Shown here one piece after another: positions 8,056 through 16,415 of a DNA stretch of 64,000 nt. The position numbers were made by a program, and so were the translations under genes. The notes under the pieces were generated by a model, which saw only the letters and a program-made list of their open reading frames with translations, made no database searches and was not told the DNA's origin. Origin of the DNA: Corynebacterium halotolerans (lineage in GTDB: Bacteria; Actinomycetota; Actinomycetes; Mycobacteriales; Mycobacteriaceae); the NCBI RefSeq assembly GCF_001056295.1, contig NZ_JVMD01000015.1, forward strand, positions 124,001-188,000, in the 5' to 3' direction. The first letter of the stretch is position 1. Each line of letters starts with the position of its first letter.

Positions 8056-8748
8056 ATGAAGATTTTGGTGGTTGACGACGACCAGGCCGTGCGCGAATCG
8101 CTGCGGAGGTCGCTGACGTTCAACGGGTACACGGTGGATCTGGCCGAGGATGGCGAGCAGGCGCTGGCGAAGATCTCGTCGGACCGGCCCGACCTGGCGA
8201 TCCTCGACGTGATGATGCCCAAGCTCGACGGCCTCGACGTGTGCCGCCGCCTGCGCAGCGAGGGCGATGACCTGCCGGTGCTGATGCTCACCGCCCGCGA
8301 CTCCGTGTCCGAGCGCGTGTCCGGCCTCGACGCGGGCGCCGACGATTACCTGCCCAAGCCCTTCGCGCTGGAGGAGCTGCTGGCCCGCGTGCGTTCCCTG
8401 CTGCGCCGCGCCGCGCTGGAGCCCACCACGACGCAGGATCCGGTCGCCCTGAAGTTCGAGGACCTCAGCCTCGACCCCGACACCCGCGAGGTGTTCCGCG
8501 GCGACCGCGCCATCAGCCTGACCCGCACGGAGTTCGCGCTGCTCGAGCTGCTGATGAACAACCCGCGGCGCGTCCTGTCGCGCACCTCCATCCTCGAGGA
8601 CGTGTGGGGCTACGACTTCCCGACCTCCGGCAATGCTCTGGAGGTGTACATCGGGTACCTGCGCCGCAAGACGGAGGCGGAGGGCGAGTCGCGTCTGATC
8701 CACACCGTCCGCGGCGTCGGCTACGTCCTGCGGGAGACCGCGCCGTGA
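8056..8748 (+). CDS. mprA: Two-component response regulator MprA
   Basis: OmpR/PhoB-type regulator of 230 residues. The receiver domain (1-118) has the acidic pocket VDDD (7-9), phospho-acceptor Asp51 in LAILDVMMP, Thr79 and Lys101. The winged-helix DNA-binding domain (about 130-228) ends VRGVGYVLR. In mycobacteria MprA with MprB answers envelope stress and controls pepD and sigma factors. Here too the kinase and pepD follow directly. ATG 8056 starts exactly at MKILVVDDD; the longer upstream frame is not family-like. The paired repeats at 8016-8033 suggest autoregulation. Confidence 0.93.
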   Translation: MKILVVDDDQAVRESLRRSLTFNGYTVDLAEDGEQALAKISSDRPDLAILDVMMPKLDGLDVCRRLRSEGDDLPVLMLTARDSVSERVSGLDAGADDYLPKPFALEELLARVRSLLRRAALEPTTTQDPVALKFEDLSLDPDTREVFRGDRAISLTRTEFALLELLMNNPRRVLSRTSILEDVWGYDFPTSGNALEVYIGYLRRKTEAEGESRLIHTVRGVGYVLRETAP

Positions 8749-10394
8749 TTCTGCGCCGTTCCCGCGGCGCCCGGGATGCCGCGCCCGCGGATCCGCTTCA
8801 CGACGCCGACCGCGCCCCCGAGGGCGCCCACGCGTCGCCCACGCCGGGCGCCGGGGAGACGGCGGAGGCCGGGGCGGAATCGTCGTGGCCGAGCTTTTCG
8901 TGGCCGGGCGGCAGGAACGGCAGGAACGGCAAGCCGGCCAAGGGCGGGAAGAAGGGCGACGCGTCGGCCGCCATCGACGGCGAGGAATTCGACCGCGCCT
9001 TCAACTCGGGTTTCGGCCACCGGATGTCGCTGCGCTGGCGGCTGACGCTGCTCACCGCGCTGATCGTGGCCGCGTCGGTCGGTCTGATGACGCTCGCGGC
9101 GTTCGTCACCGTGCAGGCGACCCTGTACCGCGAGGTCGACGAGAACCTGAAGACGCAGGCGACGCAGCTGCTCAATTCGCCCTACGCGTCGGAGTTCGCC
9201 ATCGAGCCCATCGTGACCGCGGATTCGCTGAAGATCCTCAACCCGGACCTCGACGCGATGTTCTTCGCCCGCGGCAGCGTCACCGGCCGCGGCGGCACCA
9301 TCAACATCGGCGGCCCGGAGTGGGCGGTGATCAGCGGCAACCGCACCGAGTCGCTGCGCACCGACGAGTTCAGCAACAAGCGGATCTACGCGATCCACGA
9401 CCCGTCGGGTGCGACGCTGGTGCTGGCCAACAGCCTCGAGTCCACCAACACCGTGCTGCGGTCGCTGGGCGGGGTGCTGTTCGTGATCTCCGCGATCGGC
9501 GTGTTCTTCGCCGCGGCGGCGGGCATCACCGTGGCCACGGCCGGCCTGCGCCAGGTGGCGCGGCTGCGGCGGGCGGCCGATCGGATCGCCGAGACAGATG
9601 AGCTGCGGCCCATCCCCGTGCACGGGCAGGATGAGCTGGCGCGGTTCACGCGGTCGTTCAACGAGATGCTCGCGGCGCTGCAGGCGTCGCGGATCAAACA
9701 GGCGGAGCTCGTCGCCGACGCCGGACACGAGTTGAAGACGCCGCTGACGTCGCTGCGCACGAACGTGGAGCTGCTGATGATGGCGTCGCGTTCCGGCGCG
9801 GCGATTTCGGCGAAGGACCGCGAGGAACTGGAGTCGGACGTCATCGCCCAGATCGAGGAGCTGTCGACCCTCGTCGGCGACCTCGTCGACCTCGCCCGCG
9901 AGGATGGCCCGCAGCAGGTGATCGAGGAGGTCGACGTCGTGGACGTCATCGAGACTTCCCTCGAGCGCGTCGAGAGGCGCCGCCCGGACGTGACGTTCAT
10001 TCTGAAGCTCAACCCGTGGTTCCTGTTCGGCGATCCCGCGGCGCTGGGGCGCGCGGTGCTCAACCTCATGGACAACGCCGCGAAGTGGTCCCCGGAGGAC
10101 GGCACGGTGCGCATCGAGCTGCGCCCGGTCGGCGACGATCTGGTCGAGCTCACCGTCGCGGATTCCGGCCCCGGCATCCCCGAGGACAAGCGCGCCAAGG
10201 TGTTCGACCGCTTCTACCGGGCCATCCAGTCCCGGTCGATGCCGGGTTCCGGTCTGGGCCTGGCCATCGTCAAGCAGGTCATCGCCCGCCACGGCGGCAC
10301 CATCGCGGTGGAGGATTCCGATGACGGCGGCGCCCTGATGCGCGTCCGGCTGCCCGGATCGGCCACCCGAAATGGGGAGCCGGCCGTCGGGTGA
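8745..10394 (+). CDS. mprB: Sensor histidine kinase MprB
   Basis: A 549-residue kinase whose GTG start overlaps the mprA stop by four bases (GTGA). TM1 is near 101-123 and TM2 near 242-268, with an extracytoplasmic sensor of about 120 residues between them. HAMP follows, to about 317. The phospho-acceptor is His328 in [15 protein letters not shown], then the N box LMDNAAKWS and G boxes VADSGPGIP and GSGLGLAIV. MprB acts with MprA and, in mycobacteria, is restrained by DnaK. Odd feature: residues 1-95 form a long Gly/Lys/Ala-rich cytoplasmic extension. A start near residue 94 (ATG) would give a more usual length. Confidence 0.9.
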   Translation: MILRRSRGARDAAPADPLHDADRAPEGAHASPTPGAGETAEAGAESSWPSFSWPGGRNGRNGKPAKGGKKGDASAAIDGEEFDRAFNSGFGHRMSLRWRLTLLTALIVAASVGLMTLAAFVTVQATLYREVDENLKTQATQLLNSPYASEFAIEPIVTADSLKILNPDLDAMFFARGSVTGRGGTINIGGPEWAVISGNRTESLRTDEFSNKRIYAIHDPSGATLVLANSLESTNTVLRSLGGVLFVISAIGVFFAAAAGITVATAGLRQVARLRRAADRIAETDELRPIPVHGQDELARFTRSFNEMLAALQASRIKQAELVADAGHELKTPLTSLRTNVELLMMASRSGAAISAKDREELESDVIAQIEELSTLVGDLVDLAREDGPQQVIEEVDVVDVIETSLERVERRRPDVTFILKLNPWFLFGDPAALGRAVLNLMDNAAKWSPEDGTVRIELRPVGDDLVELTVADSGPGIPEDKRAKVFDRFYRAIQSRSMPGSGLGLAIVKQVIARHGGTIAVEDSDDGGALMRVRLPGSATRNGEPAVG

Positions 10395-10463
10395 GGGCCA
10401 TAGGCTCCCATTGGAAAAAGTTGTCCACCGATGTGGTCAACTTCATCGACGCCACGCAGTAGG

Positions 10464-10481
10464 CTCTCAGTGTCCTGTCAG
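10464..10481 (+). promoter_or_regulatory. Direct repeat resembling an MprA box, upstream of pepD
   Basis: CTCTCAG (10464-10470), TGTC, then CTGTCAG (10475-10481), with 11-base periodicity, 12 bases before pepD ATG 10493. It matches the layout at 8016-8033, so mprA and pepD probably share control by phosphorylated MprA (inference). Confidence 0.6.
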
Positions 10482-10492
10482 ATCGAAAAGGC

Positions 10493-11953
10493 ATGGTTGT
10501 CCGCATGACTAACGACCAATCCCGATGGAGCAATGGGGCCGGCGACAACGGCCGCCCCGGGGGTTTTGAACGGCACGCGTCCGCATCGGAGTCCCACGGC
10601 GGCGACCCGGGGTGGGGCGCCCAGCCCACCGCGGGATTCGGGGCGCAGGGAGCGGGCGGCACCGGCGCCGGCCCGTACGGCGCCGGCGGAACCGGGGGCC
10701 ACGGAGCGGGCCAGCGCTACGGAGCCGGCCATGACTCTTCCCCGCACGACTCCTCCCCGTACGGCTCTCCGGCGGGCGGACCCGGGTCCGGCGCCGACTC
10801 CTTCGGGCAGGCCCCGGCCACCGGTGACGGCGGGCCGGGCGACGACGGCGGGAACGGCCGCGCGAAGAAGGCCAAGAGCATCGGGGCCCTCGGCATCGCG
10901 GCCCTCATGCTCGGTTCGGCCGCGGTCGGCGGCGCCACCGCGGCGATCATCACCAGCGGGGCCGTGGGCTCCCCGGGTGGATCGAACGTGACCAACGCGC
11001 TGGATCGGCCCGGGAACGCCCGCTCCGAGCCGGCGCCGAAGGGCTCGATCGAGGCCGCGGCGCAGGCCGCACTCGACAGCGTCGTGTCCATCCAGGTGGC
11101 CACGGAACGCGGCACGGCGTCCGGGTCGGGCTCGGTGCTGTCCTCCGATGGTCTCGTGCTGACCAACCAGCACGTCGTCGCCGGCGCCGAGGAGCCGGGC
11201 GCCCGCATGACCGTGGTGCTCAACAACGGCACCACGCACGCCGCCGAGTACGTGGCCGGCCACCGCCCCAGCGACATCGCGGTGATCCGCGTCAAGGACG
11301 TCAACGATCTGCGCCCGATCACCCTCGGCGACTCGTCGAAGGTGTCCGTCGGCCAGCAAGTCGTCGCCGTCGGTTCGCCCCTGGGCCTGGCGTCGACGGT
11401 GACCTCCGGCATCGTCTCCGCGATCAACCGCCCGGTGGGCGTGTCGTCGGCGGGCGGCGAGTCCACGGTTCTCGACGCCATCCAGACCGACGCGGCCATC
11501 AACCCCGGCAATTCGGGCGGTGCCCTGGTGGACCTGGACGGCAATCTCATCGGCGTGCCCAGCGTCATCGCCTCGAACACCGGCGGCGAGAAGGCCGGCA
11601 ACATCGGCCTCGGTTTCGCCATCCCGGTGAACCAGGCCCGCCGCATCGCGGACGCGCTCATCAAGGACGGTTCGGTGAAGATGCCGGCCATCAACGCCTC
11701 GATCGACACCCGCTCCCAGCTGCCCGGGGCGTTGGTCGGAGACGTCACGCCCGGGGGTGCGGCGGAGCGAGGGGGCTTGCGGCCCGGGGATTTGATCGTG
11801 AAAGTGGATGATCGCAGGGTCGACTCCGGTGTCGCCCTGATCGCCGCGATCCGGTCGCGAGCGGTCGGGGATACTGTCAAACTGACCGTGACGGACGAAG
11901 ACGGGCGCGGAGAGCGCACGGTCGACGTCACGTTGGAGGCGGCCCCGGAGTGA
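10493..11953 (+). CDS. pepD: HtrA-like serine protease PepD
   Basis: Membrane-anchored HtrA/DegP-type protease of 486 residues. The cytoplasmic N-terminus (1-128) is a disordered Gly/Ser/Pro-rich region. One membrane helix follows at about 128-158, then a trypsin-like domain with His227 (TNQHVVAG), Asp261 (PSDIAVIRV) and Ser341 (NPGNSGGAL), and a PDZ domain (about 395-480). Such enzymes degrade misfolded envelope proteins, and in mycobacteria PepD is an MprAB target and modulates SigE signalling. ATG 10493 and ATG 10505 are both possible, with the same frame. Confidence 0.93.
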   Translation: MVVRMTNDQSRWSNGAGDNGRPGGFERHASASESHGGDPGWGAQPTAGFGAQGAGGTGAGPYGAGGTGGHGAGQRYGAGHDSSPHDSSPYGSPAGGPGSGADSFGQAPATGDGGPGDDGGNGRAKKAKSIGALGIAALMLGSAAVGGATAAIITSGAVGSPGGSNVTNALDRPGNARSEPAPKGSIEAAAQAALDSVVSIQVATERGTASGSGSVLSSDGLVLTNQHVVAGAEEPGARMTVVLNNGTTHAAEYVAGHRPSDIAVIRVKDVNDLRPITLGDSSKVSVGQQVVAVGSPLGLASTVTSGIVSAINRPVGVSSAGGESTVLDAIQTDAAINPGNSGGALVDLDGNLIGVPSVIASNTGGEKAGNIGLGFAIPVNQARRIADALIKDGSVKMPAINASIDTRSQLPGALVGDVTPGGAAERGGLRPGDLIVKVDDRRVDSGVALIAAIRSRAVGDTVKLTVTDEDGRGERTVDVTLEAAPE

Positions 11954-12026
11954 TGCCGGGATGATCCGGCGTCCTCGCGGATGATCCGCGACCGTTTGGC
12001 GACTGATATGCGACAAGGAATGCGAC

Positions 12027-12608
12027 ATGGGTGATTTGGACGGCGCCGGACGCTTCGACGGTGAGGGCCTGGAATCCGATCTCGAGCCGGATGACGACAA
12101 TCTCGAGGCCATCGAGCGGGAGATCGCGGCGGCGGCGCAGACGCGCCGTGCGCTGGTGGTGCTGGTCGGCGATCGCGCGTCGGATGACGAGCGCACCGGC
12201 GAGTTGATGGTGGAGCTGCTCGAGGAGGACGGTTACCGCGTCGACGCGGTGGTCACGTCCCCGTCGGAGAAGCGCGAGGTGCGCATGGCGCTGGAGACCG
12301 CCGTCGTCGGCGGCGCGGATCTGGTGGTCACGGTCGGTGGCGTGGGCGTTGGCCCGCGCGACCTGGTCCCGGAGGCGACGCGCAAGGTCCTGGATCGCCG
12401 TCTCGGCGGCATCGAGCAGGCGCTGCGCGCGTCGGGCCTCGCCGCCGGTTCGACGGAGGCGGGCCTGTCCCGCGGGTTGGCCGGCGTGTCCGGTTCGACC
12501 GTGGTGGTCAACCTCGCCGACAGCCGCGCCGCGGTGCGCGACGGCATGGCCACGTTGGGCCCGCTGGTGTCGCACGTCATCGAAGATCTGGGCCGGTGGC
12601 GGGTGTGA
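12027..12608 (+). CDS. MogA/MoaB-type molybdopterin-binding protein (atypical motif)
   Basis: A 193-residue MogA/MoaB fold protein with an extra acidic N-terminus of about 45 residues. It lies where mycobacteria have moaB2, after pepD. Family enzymes bind or adenylate molybdopterin through TxGGTG and RDxTPE. Here the stretch reads VTVGGVGVGPRDLVPEA, so the first Gly-rich loop has lost its Thr residues (GGVG) and the TPE has become VPE, although the Asp remains. Reduced or altered catalysis is possible. The stop overlaps the next GTG start by three bases. Confidence 0.85.
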   Translation: MGDLDGAGRFDGEGLESDLEPDDDNLEAIEREIAAAAQTRRALVVLVGDRASDDERTGELMVELLEEDGYRVDAVVTSPSEKREVRMALETAVVGGADLVVTVGGVGVGPRDLVPEATRKVLDRRLGGIEQALRASGLAAGSTEAGLSRGLAGVSGSTVVVNLADSRAAVRDGMATLGPLVSHVIEDLGRWRV

Positions 12609-12886
12609 CCGCCGCCGGGGGGAATGCTTCCGGGCCGGGGGAGCCCGGAGGTTCGGGGGAGCCGGCGGATTCGGGGGAGTCGGATTCGGGGGAGGCCGCG
12701 AACCGCAAGGATGGCGGTGCTTCACGACGCCGCCGTCCCCGGCGCAGGGCCGGCGCCCCTCCCGCGGCGTTCACCCGCAAGAAGTCGAAGCCGGAAAGCG
12801 GGAACCCCCCACCGGAGTCCCCGGATGACGTCCGGGGTTTCGATGAGGGGTTCTGGCGCGGCGAGATGCCGCCGCATTGGGGCTGA
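12605..12886 (+). CDS. Small conserved basic protein of unknown function
   Basis: A protein of about 93 residues, translationally coupled to the MogA-like gene (GTGA overlap at 12605-12608); GTG 12596 is an alternative. It is low complexity, first Gly/Ser/Glu-rich, then an Arg-rich patch (SRRRRPRRR), ending GFDEGFWRGEMPPHWG. The C-terminal FW...PPHWG pattern looks constrained, which argues for a real gene rather than a shadow. No domain is recognised. It is convergent with mscL. Confidence 0.55.
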   Translation: MTAAGGNASGPGEPGGSGEPADSGESDSGEAANRKDGGASRRRRPRRRAGAPPAAFTRKKSKPESGNPPPESPDDVRGFDEGFWRGEMPPHWG

Positions 12887-12940
12887 GCCCGTTTCACGGG
12901 TCCGCGGGGAGTCGGAGGGAGCGGAGGGAGTCTGCGCGCC

Positions 12941-13405
12941 CTATGCCCGGTGCGCGCCGCCGTCGCTCACGTCTCCGTCGATGTTCTTGTTCAGTTGGGC
13001 GTCCGGGGTGCCGGTCTGGCGGGCCAGCAGGTCGCGGATCTCGGTGAGCAGGTCGGCCTCGGTGACCTCTTCCTCGGCCGCGGTCTCCAGCTTGGCCTCG
13101 CGCATCTTGTTGAACTTGTTCATCGGGGCGACGATGACGAAGTACACGACGGCGGCGACGAGCAGGAAGTTGATGGCCGCCGAAATGACGGAGCCGAAGT
13201 CCAGGAAGGTGTTTTCCTTGGCGGACAGGATGCGGAAGCCGAGGCCGTCCGCGGCGTCCGTGCCGCCGACGGCGTTGATCAGGGGTTGAAGAAGATTCTC
13301 GGTGAAGGCGGTGACGATGGACGTGAACGCGGAACCGATGACGACGCCGACCGCGAGGTCGATGACGTTGCCGCGCATGATGAATTCCTTGAATCCCGCA
13401 AGCAT
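12941..13405 (-). CDS. mscL: Large-conductance mechanosensitive channel MscL
   Basis: A 154-residue pentameric tension-gated channel that vents solutes on hypo-osmotic shock. It starts MLAGFKEFIMRGNVIDLAVG with TM1 (GVVIGSAFTSIVTAF, residues 16-38), an extracytoplasmic loop, TM2 (SVISAAINFLLVAAVVYFVI, about 75-97) and the cytoplasmic helix MNKFNKMREAK. ATG 13405 fits the family start, with GAAGGGAAA before it. Longer upstream in-frame extensions are not credible. The tail after about 130 is more variable and acidic. Confidence 0.95.
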   Translation of the reverse strand: MLAGFKEFIMRGNVIDLAVGVVIGSAFTSIVTAFTENLLQPLINAVGGTDAADGLGFRILSAKENTFLDFGSVISAAINFLLVAAVVYFVIVAPMNKFNKMREAKLETAAEEEVTEADLLTEIRDLLARQTGTPDAQLNKNIDGDVSDGGAHRA

Positions 13406-13763
13406 GATTGTTTCCCTTCGTAGCGGAAGCCTGACGATTCCAAAGTAATCGGTCATCACCGGACGTGCACCGAGGAGGGGTGAGCGTCGCATACCCCCCG
13501 GTTGAATCGGTTGGCGCCACCAGTGTTTTCGGAGATTGCTCCTGGGCGTTTGCGGCCCTCGGCGGCCCGCGTTTCCGTCGCTTCCCTGCATTTCCGAAAT
13601 GCCCGATTGAATTGGATAATGCCCGTTTACTGTCGAGTATCTGCGCATGTCATAAGGCTTGGCGCTTCATTCATACATGTAACGGCGTGTGGGAAATCGT
13701 CCGTACGCGGTCATCCGGGCACCGGTGTGCGGTTCGTGTATTGGCCGTCGTCGTTCGCGCGAG
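13406..13763. other. Intergenic region upstream of mscL, no gene seen
   Basis: This 358-base gap between the SAF-domain gene and mscL (both leftward) is less G+C rich than its surroundings. It contains a perfect palindrome, GCATTTC-C-GAAATGC, at 13588-13602, a candidate operator. No frame here looks like a protein. Confidence 0.5.
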
Positions 13764-14438
13764 TCACCTGGACAGCACGAGCGTCAGCGGGAGGTCGAGG
13801 CCCGCGGACGCGACGGTCGCCGCCGCTCCCGGCGGCAGGGCGAGCAGCACCACGCCGTCGTCGTCGGCGAGCACCACCCGCGCCCCGTTGGCCACGGGCC
13901 GGGCCGACCCGGCCTCCGGCCCCGGCGCGAGCACGTCCACGACGTCGCCCGTGCGCAGCATCTGCGTCAGCCCGGAATCCCGCGGGGATACGGCGACGAT
14001 GCGCGCGTCGTCCATGCCGGTCAGCGCCTCCGCCAGAGCCATGCCGGCGAAGCGGGGTTCGGTGAGGATCTCCCCGCGCGCCAATGGTCCGGCCGGAGCC
14101 GAGCCTATGACGTCGCCGACGTCGGCTATCGCCCGATCGGGGAGCAGCTCGGCGGGTATCGCCGCCACTTCCACGTCGGTCTCGGTCAGCGGTGCTCCGG
14201 CCTCGACGTCCTTCGCCGCGACTACGGCCGGCACGGTTCCGGCGTCGGGCGCGGCCAGGTCCCGCACGGCGATCGTCGCCGCGAGCAGAGCCAGAGCCAG
14301 CGCGATCGCCCGCCGGCGCCTGCGCGGCGGGAACTTCCGCGCCCACGCCGAGCCCCCGAACGCCGCCCTCGAGGCGCCGGAGCTTTCCCGGGTTTTCGTC
14401 CCCTCCCGCGTTCCAGTCCGGTCACTCGATACCCTCAT
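13764..14438 (-). CDS. SAF domain-containing (CpaB/RcpC-like) membrane protein
   Basis: A 224-residue protein with a basic cytoplasmic N-terminus, one membrane helix (about 45-62, RRRRAIALALALLAATIAV) and a SAF domain (about 68-130: VVAAKDVEAGAPLTETDVEV, then GRxxxGPLARGEILTEPRF). A second globular part ends LPLTLVLSR. SAF/CpaB proteins are associated with Flp pilus assembly or polysaccharide binding, but no pilus genes are nearby. It lies downstream of the cyclo-ligase. ATG 14438 is preceded by a tandem array of Shine-Dalgarno-like repeats. Confidence 0.8.
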   Translation of the reverse strand: MRVSSDRTGTREGTKTRESSGASRAAFGGSAWARKFPPRRRRRAIALALALLAATIAVRDLAAPDAGTVPAVVAAKDVEAGAPLTETDVEVAAIPAELLPDRAIADVGDVIGSAPAGPLARGEILTEPRFAGMALAEALTGMDDARIVAVSPRDSGLTQMLRTGDVVDVLAPGPEAGSARPVANGARVVLADDDGVVLLALPPGAAATVASAGLDLPLTLVLSR

Positions 14439-14480
14439 TCCGTCCCCCTCATGCCATCCCCCTCATGCCGTCCCCCTCAT
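14439..14480 (-). repeat. Three tandem 14-bp repeats each carrying ATG and GAGGGGG
   Basis: Read leftward, the unit ATGAGGGGGAYGGM repeats three times (14480-14467, 14466-14453, 14452-14439) and runs into the ATGAGGG start of the SAF-domain gene. Each unit holds a ribosome-site-like GAGGGGG and an ATG, but 14 is not a multiple of 3, so the ATGs fall in different frames. Unit number could alter spacing or start choice. Confidence 0.7.
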
Positions 14481-14655
14481 CCCGCGCCGCATGGCGCGTC
14501 CGAAACTTCCGCCGTCACCGCATTGGACGCGCGCGGCGGGCGATCGGTTCCATCGGATTCCGGCGGGGGCACCCCACGGTGAACCGGGGAAGCCGCGCAG
14601 TCGCCCGGGAAAGAGGCTCGGAACGGGGCAGGCGACTGAGAACCGGGGGAACGGT

Positions 14656-15357
14656 TCAGGCGCCGGGGGGGATCAGCTCTTCGGCGGTGATTATGGCGTC
14701 GACGGGGAGGTCGTGGGCGTCGTGCGGCACGGCGCCGACCACCTCGTTCGGGTGCAGGATCACCGCGACGCGGCCCGTGGCGTGGGCGAGGCTGCGGTCG
14801 TAGTAGCCGGCGCCGCGGCCCATCCGCATCCCCGACCGGTCGGCGGCGACGCCGGGGACGAGGACGATCCCCGCATCGGCGATGGCGGTGGGCCCGAGCC
14901 TCGGCCCGGCGGGTTCCGACAGTCCGTACTTGCCCGGCTGCAGGGATCCCCGCCACGGCCCCCGCGCGTATTCCGCCCACTGCAGCGCGGCCGGCGGCCC
15001 CGGCGGGCACACCGGCAGGAGCAGGCGCACCGGAGGCATGCCATCGACCTCCGCCAGGGCATCGAGCAGCTGATCCGGCGCCAGCGACGTCGCCCCCGGT
15101 TCGGCGTCGACAGGGACGTGGGCGGCGATGGTCAGCGGCGAATCCCCGGCATCGCGGTTCGACGCGATCCATTCCACGACGCGCTCGGCGAGGCGGGCGT
15201 CGGCGGCCGCCCTGCGCTCCGGGGCGGATGCCGATCGGGCGCCGAGCAATGAGCGTCGCAAAGCACCCTTCGCCGACGCTCCCGCCGACGCTCCCGCCGC
15301 CGGCCCCGCCGCGGCGCCGCCCGCGCCCCCGTACCCGCCATCCAGCCCGTTTCCCAT
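14656..15357 (-). CDS. 5-formyltetrahydrofolate cyclo-ligase
   Basis: Converts 5-formyl-THF to 5,10-methenyl-THF with ATP in one-carbon metabolism. The protein has 233 residues. After a Gly/Ala-rich N-terminal stretch, KGALRRSLLGAR is the usual beginning of the fold, and the nucleotide/folate motif is GMRMGRGAGYYDRSL (around 175-190), diagnostic for the family. It ends PVDAIITAEELIPPG. The start is chosen at ATG 15357; true translation may begin later within the Ala-rich stretch. It is divergent from galU across about 60 bases, as in mycobacteria (Rv0992c/galU). Confidence 0.92.
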   Translation of the reverse strand: MGNGLDGGYGGAGGAAAGPAAGASAGASAKGALRRSLLGARSASAPERRAAADARLAERVVEWIASNRDAGDSPLTIAAHVPVDAEPGATSLAPDQLLDALAEVDGMPPVRLLLPVCPPGPPAALQWAEYARGPWRGSLQPGKYGLSEPAGPRLGPTAIADAGIVLVPGVAADRSGMRMGRGAGYYDRSLAHATGRVAVILHPNEVVGAVPHDAHDLPVDAIITAEELIPPGA

Positions 15358-15419
15358 GTGCGCGACACTACCGCCGGGCTTCCCCGGACGCGGCCCGGAC
15401 AGTCGGTAGGGTGGCCCGC

Positions 15420-16415
15420 ATGACCATTCCGCACGACGCCCCCGACAACGCCGGACGCGGCGCCACCGGACGCAACGCCGCACGCACGGTGATCGTCCCC
15501 GCCGCCGGCATGGGCACCAGGTTCCTGCCGGCCACGAAGACCGTGCCGAAGGAGCTGCTGCCGGTGGTGGACACCCCCGGCATCGAGATGATCGCCGAAG
15601 AGGCCGCCGCCGCCGGCGCCGACCGCCTCGCCGTGGTCACCGCGCCCAGCAAGGACGGCGTGCTCGGGCACTTCAAGCCCCGCCCGGACCTGGAGGAGAC
15701 GCTGCGCGAGCGCGGCAAGGACGGCATCGCCGACAAGGTCAACCGCGCCCCCGAGGTCATCGCGGTGCGCGGCGTCGTCCAGGAAAAGCCCCTGGGCCTG
15801 GGCCATGCGGTGCTCGTCGCCGAGGAGCTGCTCGACGACGACGAGGACGCCGTCGCCGTCATGCTCCCCGATGACCTGGTGCTGCCGGTCGGCGTGATGG
15901 AGCGCATGGCCGCCGTCCGCGCGGAGTACGGCGGCTCGGTGCTGTGCGCCCTGGAGCTGCCGCGCGAGGACGTGTTCAACTACGGAGTCTTCGACATCGA
16001 GGAGCCCGCCGAGGGCGCCGATGGCGAGGCCGCGGCCTCCGACGTCAAGCGCGTGCGCGGGATGGTGGAGAAGCCGTCGCCGGAGGAGGCGCCGTCGACG
16101 TTCGTCGCCGTGGGCCGCTACCTGCTCGACCGCGCGATCTTCGATGCTTTGCGACGCATCGACCGCGGCAAGGGCGGCGAGTACCAGCTGACCGACGCCA
16201 TCGAGCTGCTGATCCGCGAAGGCCACCCGGTGCACATCGTCATCCACGACGGCTTCCGCCATGACCTGGGCAACCCCGGCGGCTTCATCAAGGCGTGCGT
16301 CGACTTCGGCCTGCGCCACCCCTCCTACGGCAAGTCGCTGCGCAGCTACCTCGAGCGCCGCCTGCCGCAGGGCGACTCGCCGGACTTCTGCGACGAGGCA
16401 GCCGGGGAGGCCTGA
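15420..16415 (+). CDS. galU: UTP-glucose-1-phosphate uridylyltransferase GalU
   Basis: Makes UDP-glucose for trehalose, glycan and cell-wall synthesis. The protein has 331 residues. The nucleotidyltransferase signature VIVPAAGMGTRFLPATKTVPKE (split; near 23-44) includes the catalytic Lys, followed by ELLPVVDTPGIEMI. Further motifs are LPDDLV, GKGGEYQLTDAI and HDLGNPGGFIKA. ATG 15420 is chosen over an upstream in-frame extension that would overlap the divergent gene. The stop overlaps the next ATG by one base (TGATG), so glp is co-translated. Confidence 0.96.
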   Translation: MTIPHDAPDNAGRGATGRNAARTVIVPAAGMGTRFLPATKTVPKELLPVVDTPGIEMIAEEAAAAGADRLAVVTAPSKDGVLGHFKPRPDLEETLRERGKDGIADKVNRAPEVIAVRGVVQEKPLGLGHAVLVAEELLDDDEDAVAVMLPDDLVLPVGVMERMAAVRAEYGGSVLCALELPREDVFNYGVFDIEEPAEGADGEAAASDVKRVRGMVEKPSPEEAPSTFVAVGRYLLDRAIFDALRRIDRGKGGEYQLTDAIELLIREGHPVHIVIHDGFRHDLGNPGGFIKACVDFGLRHPSYGKSLRSYLERRLPQGDSPDFCDEAAGEA

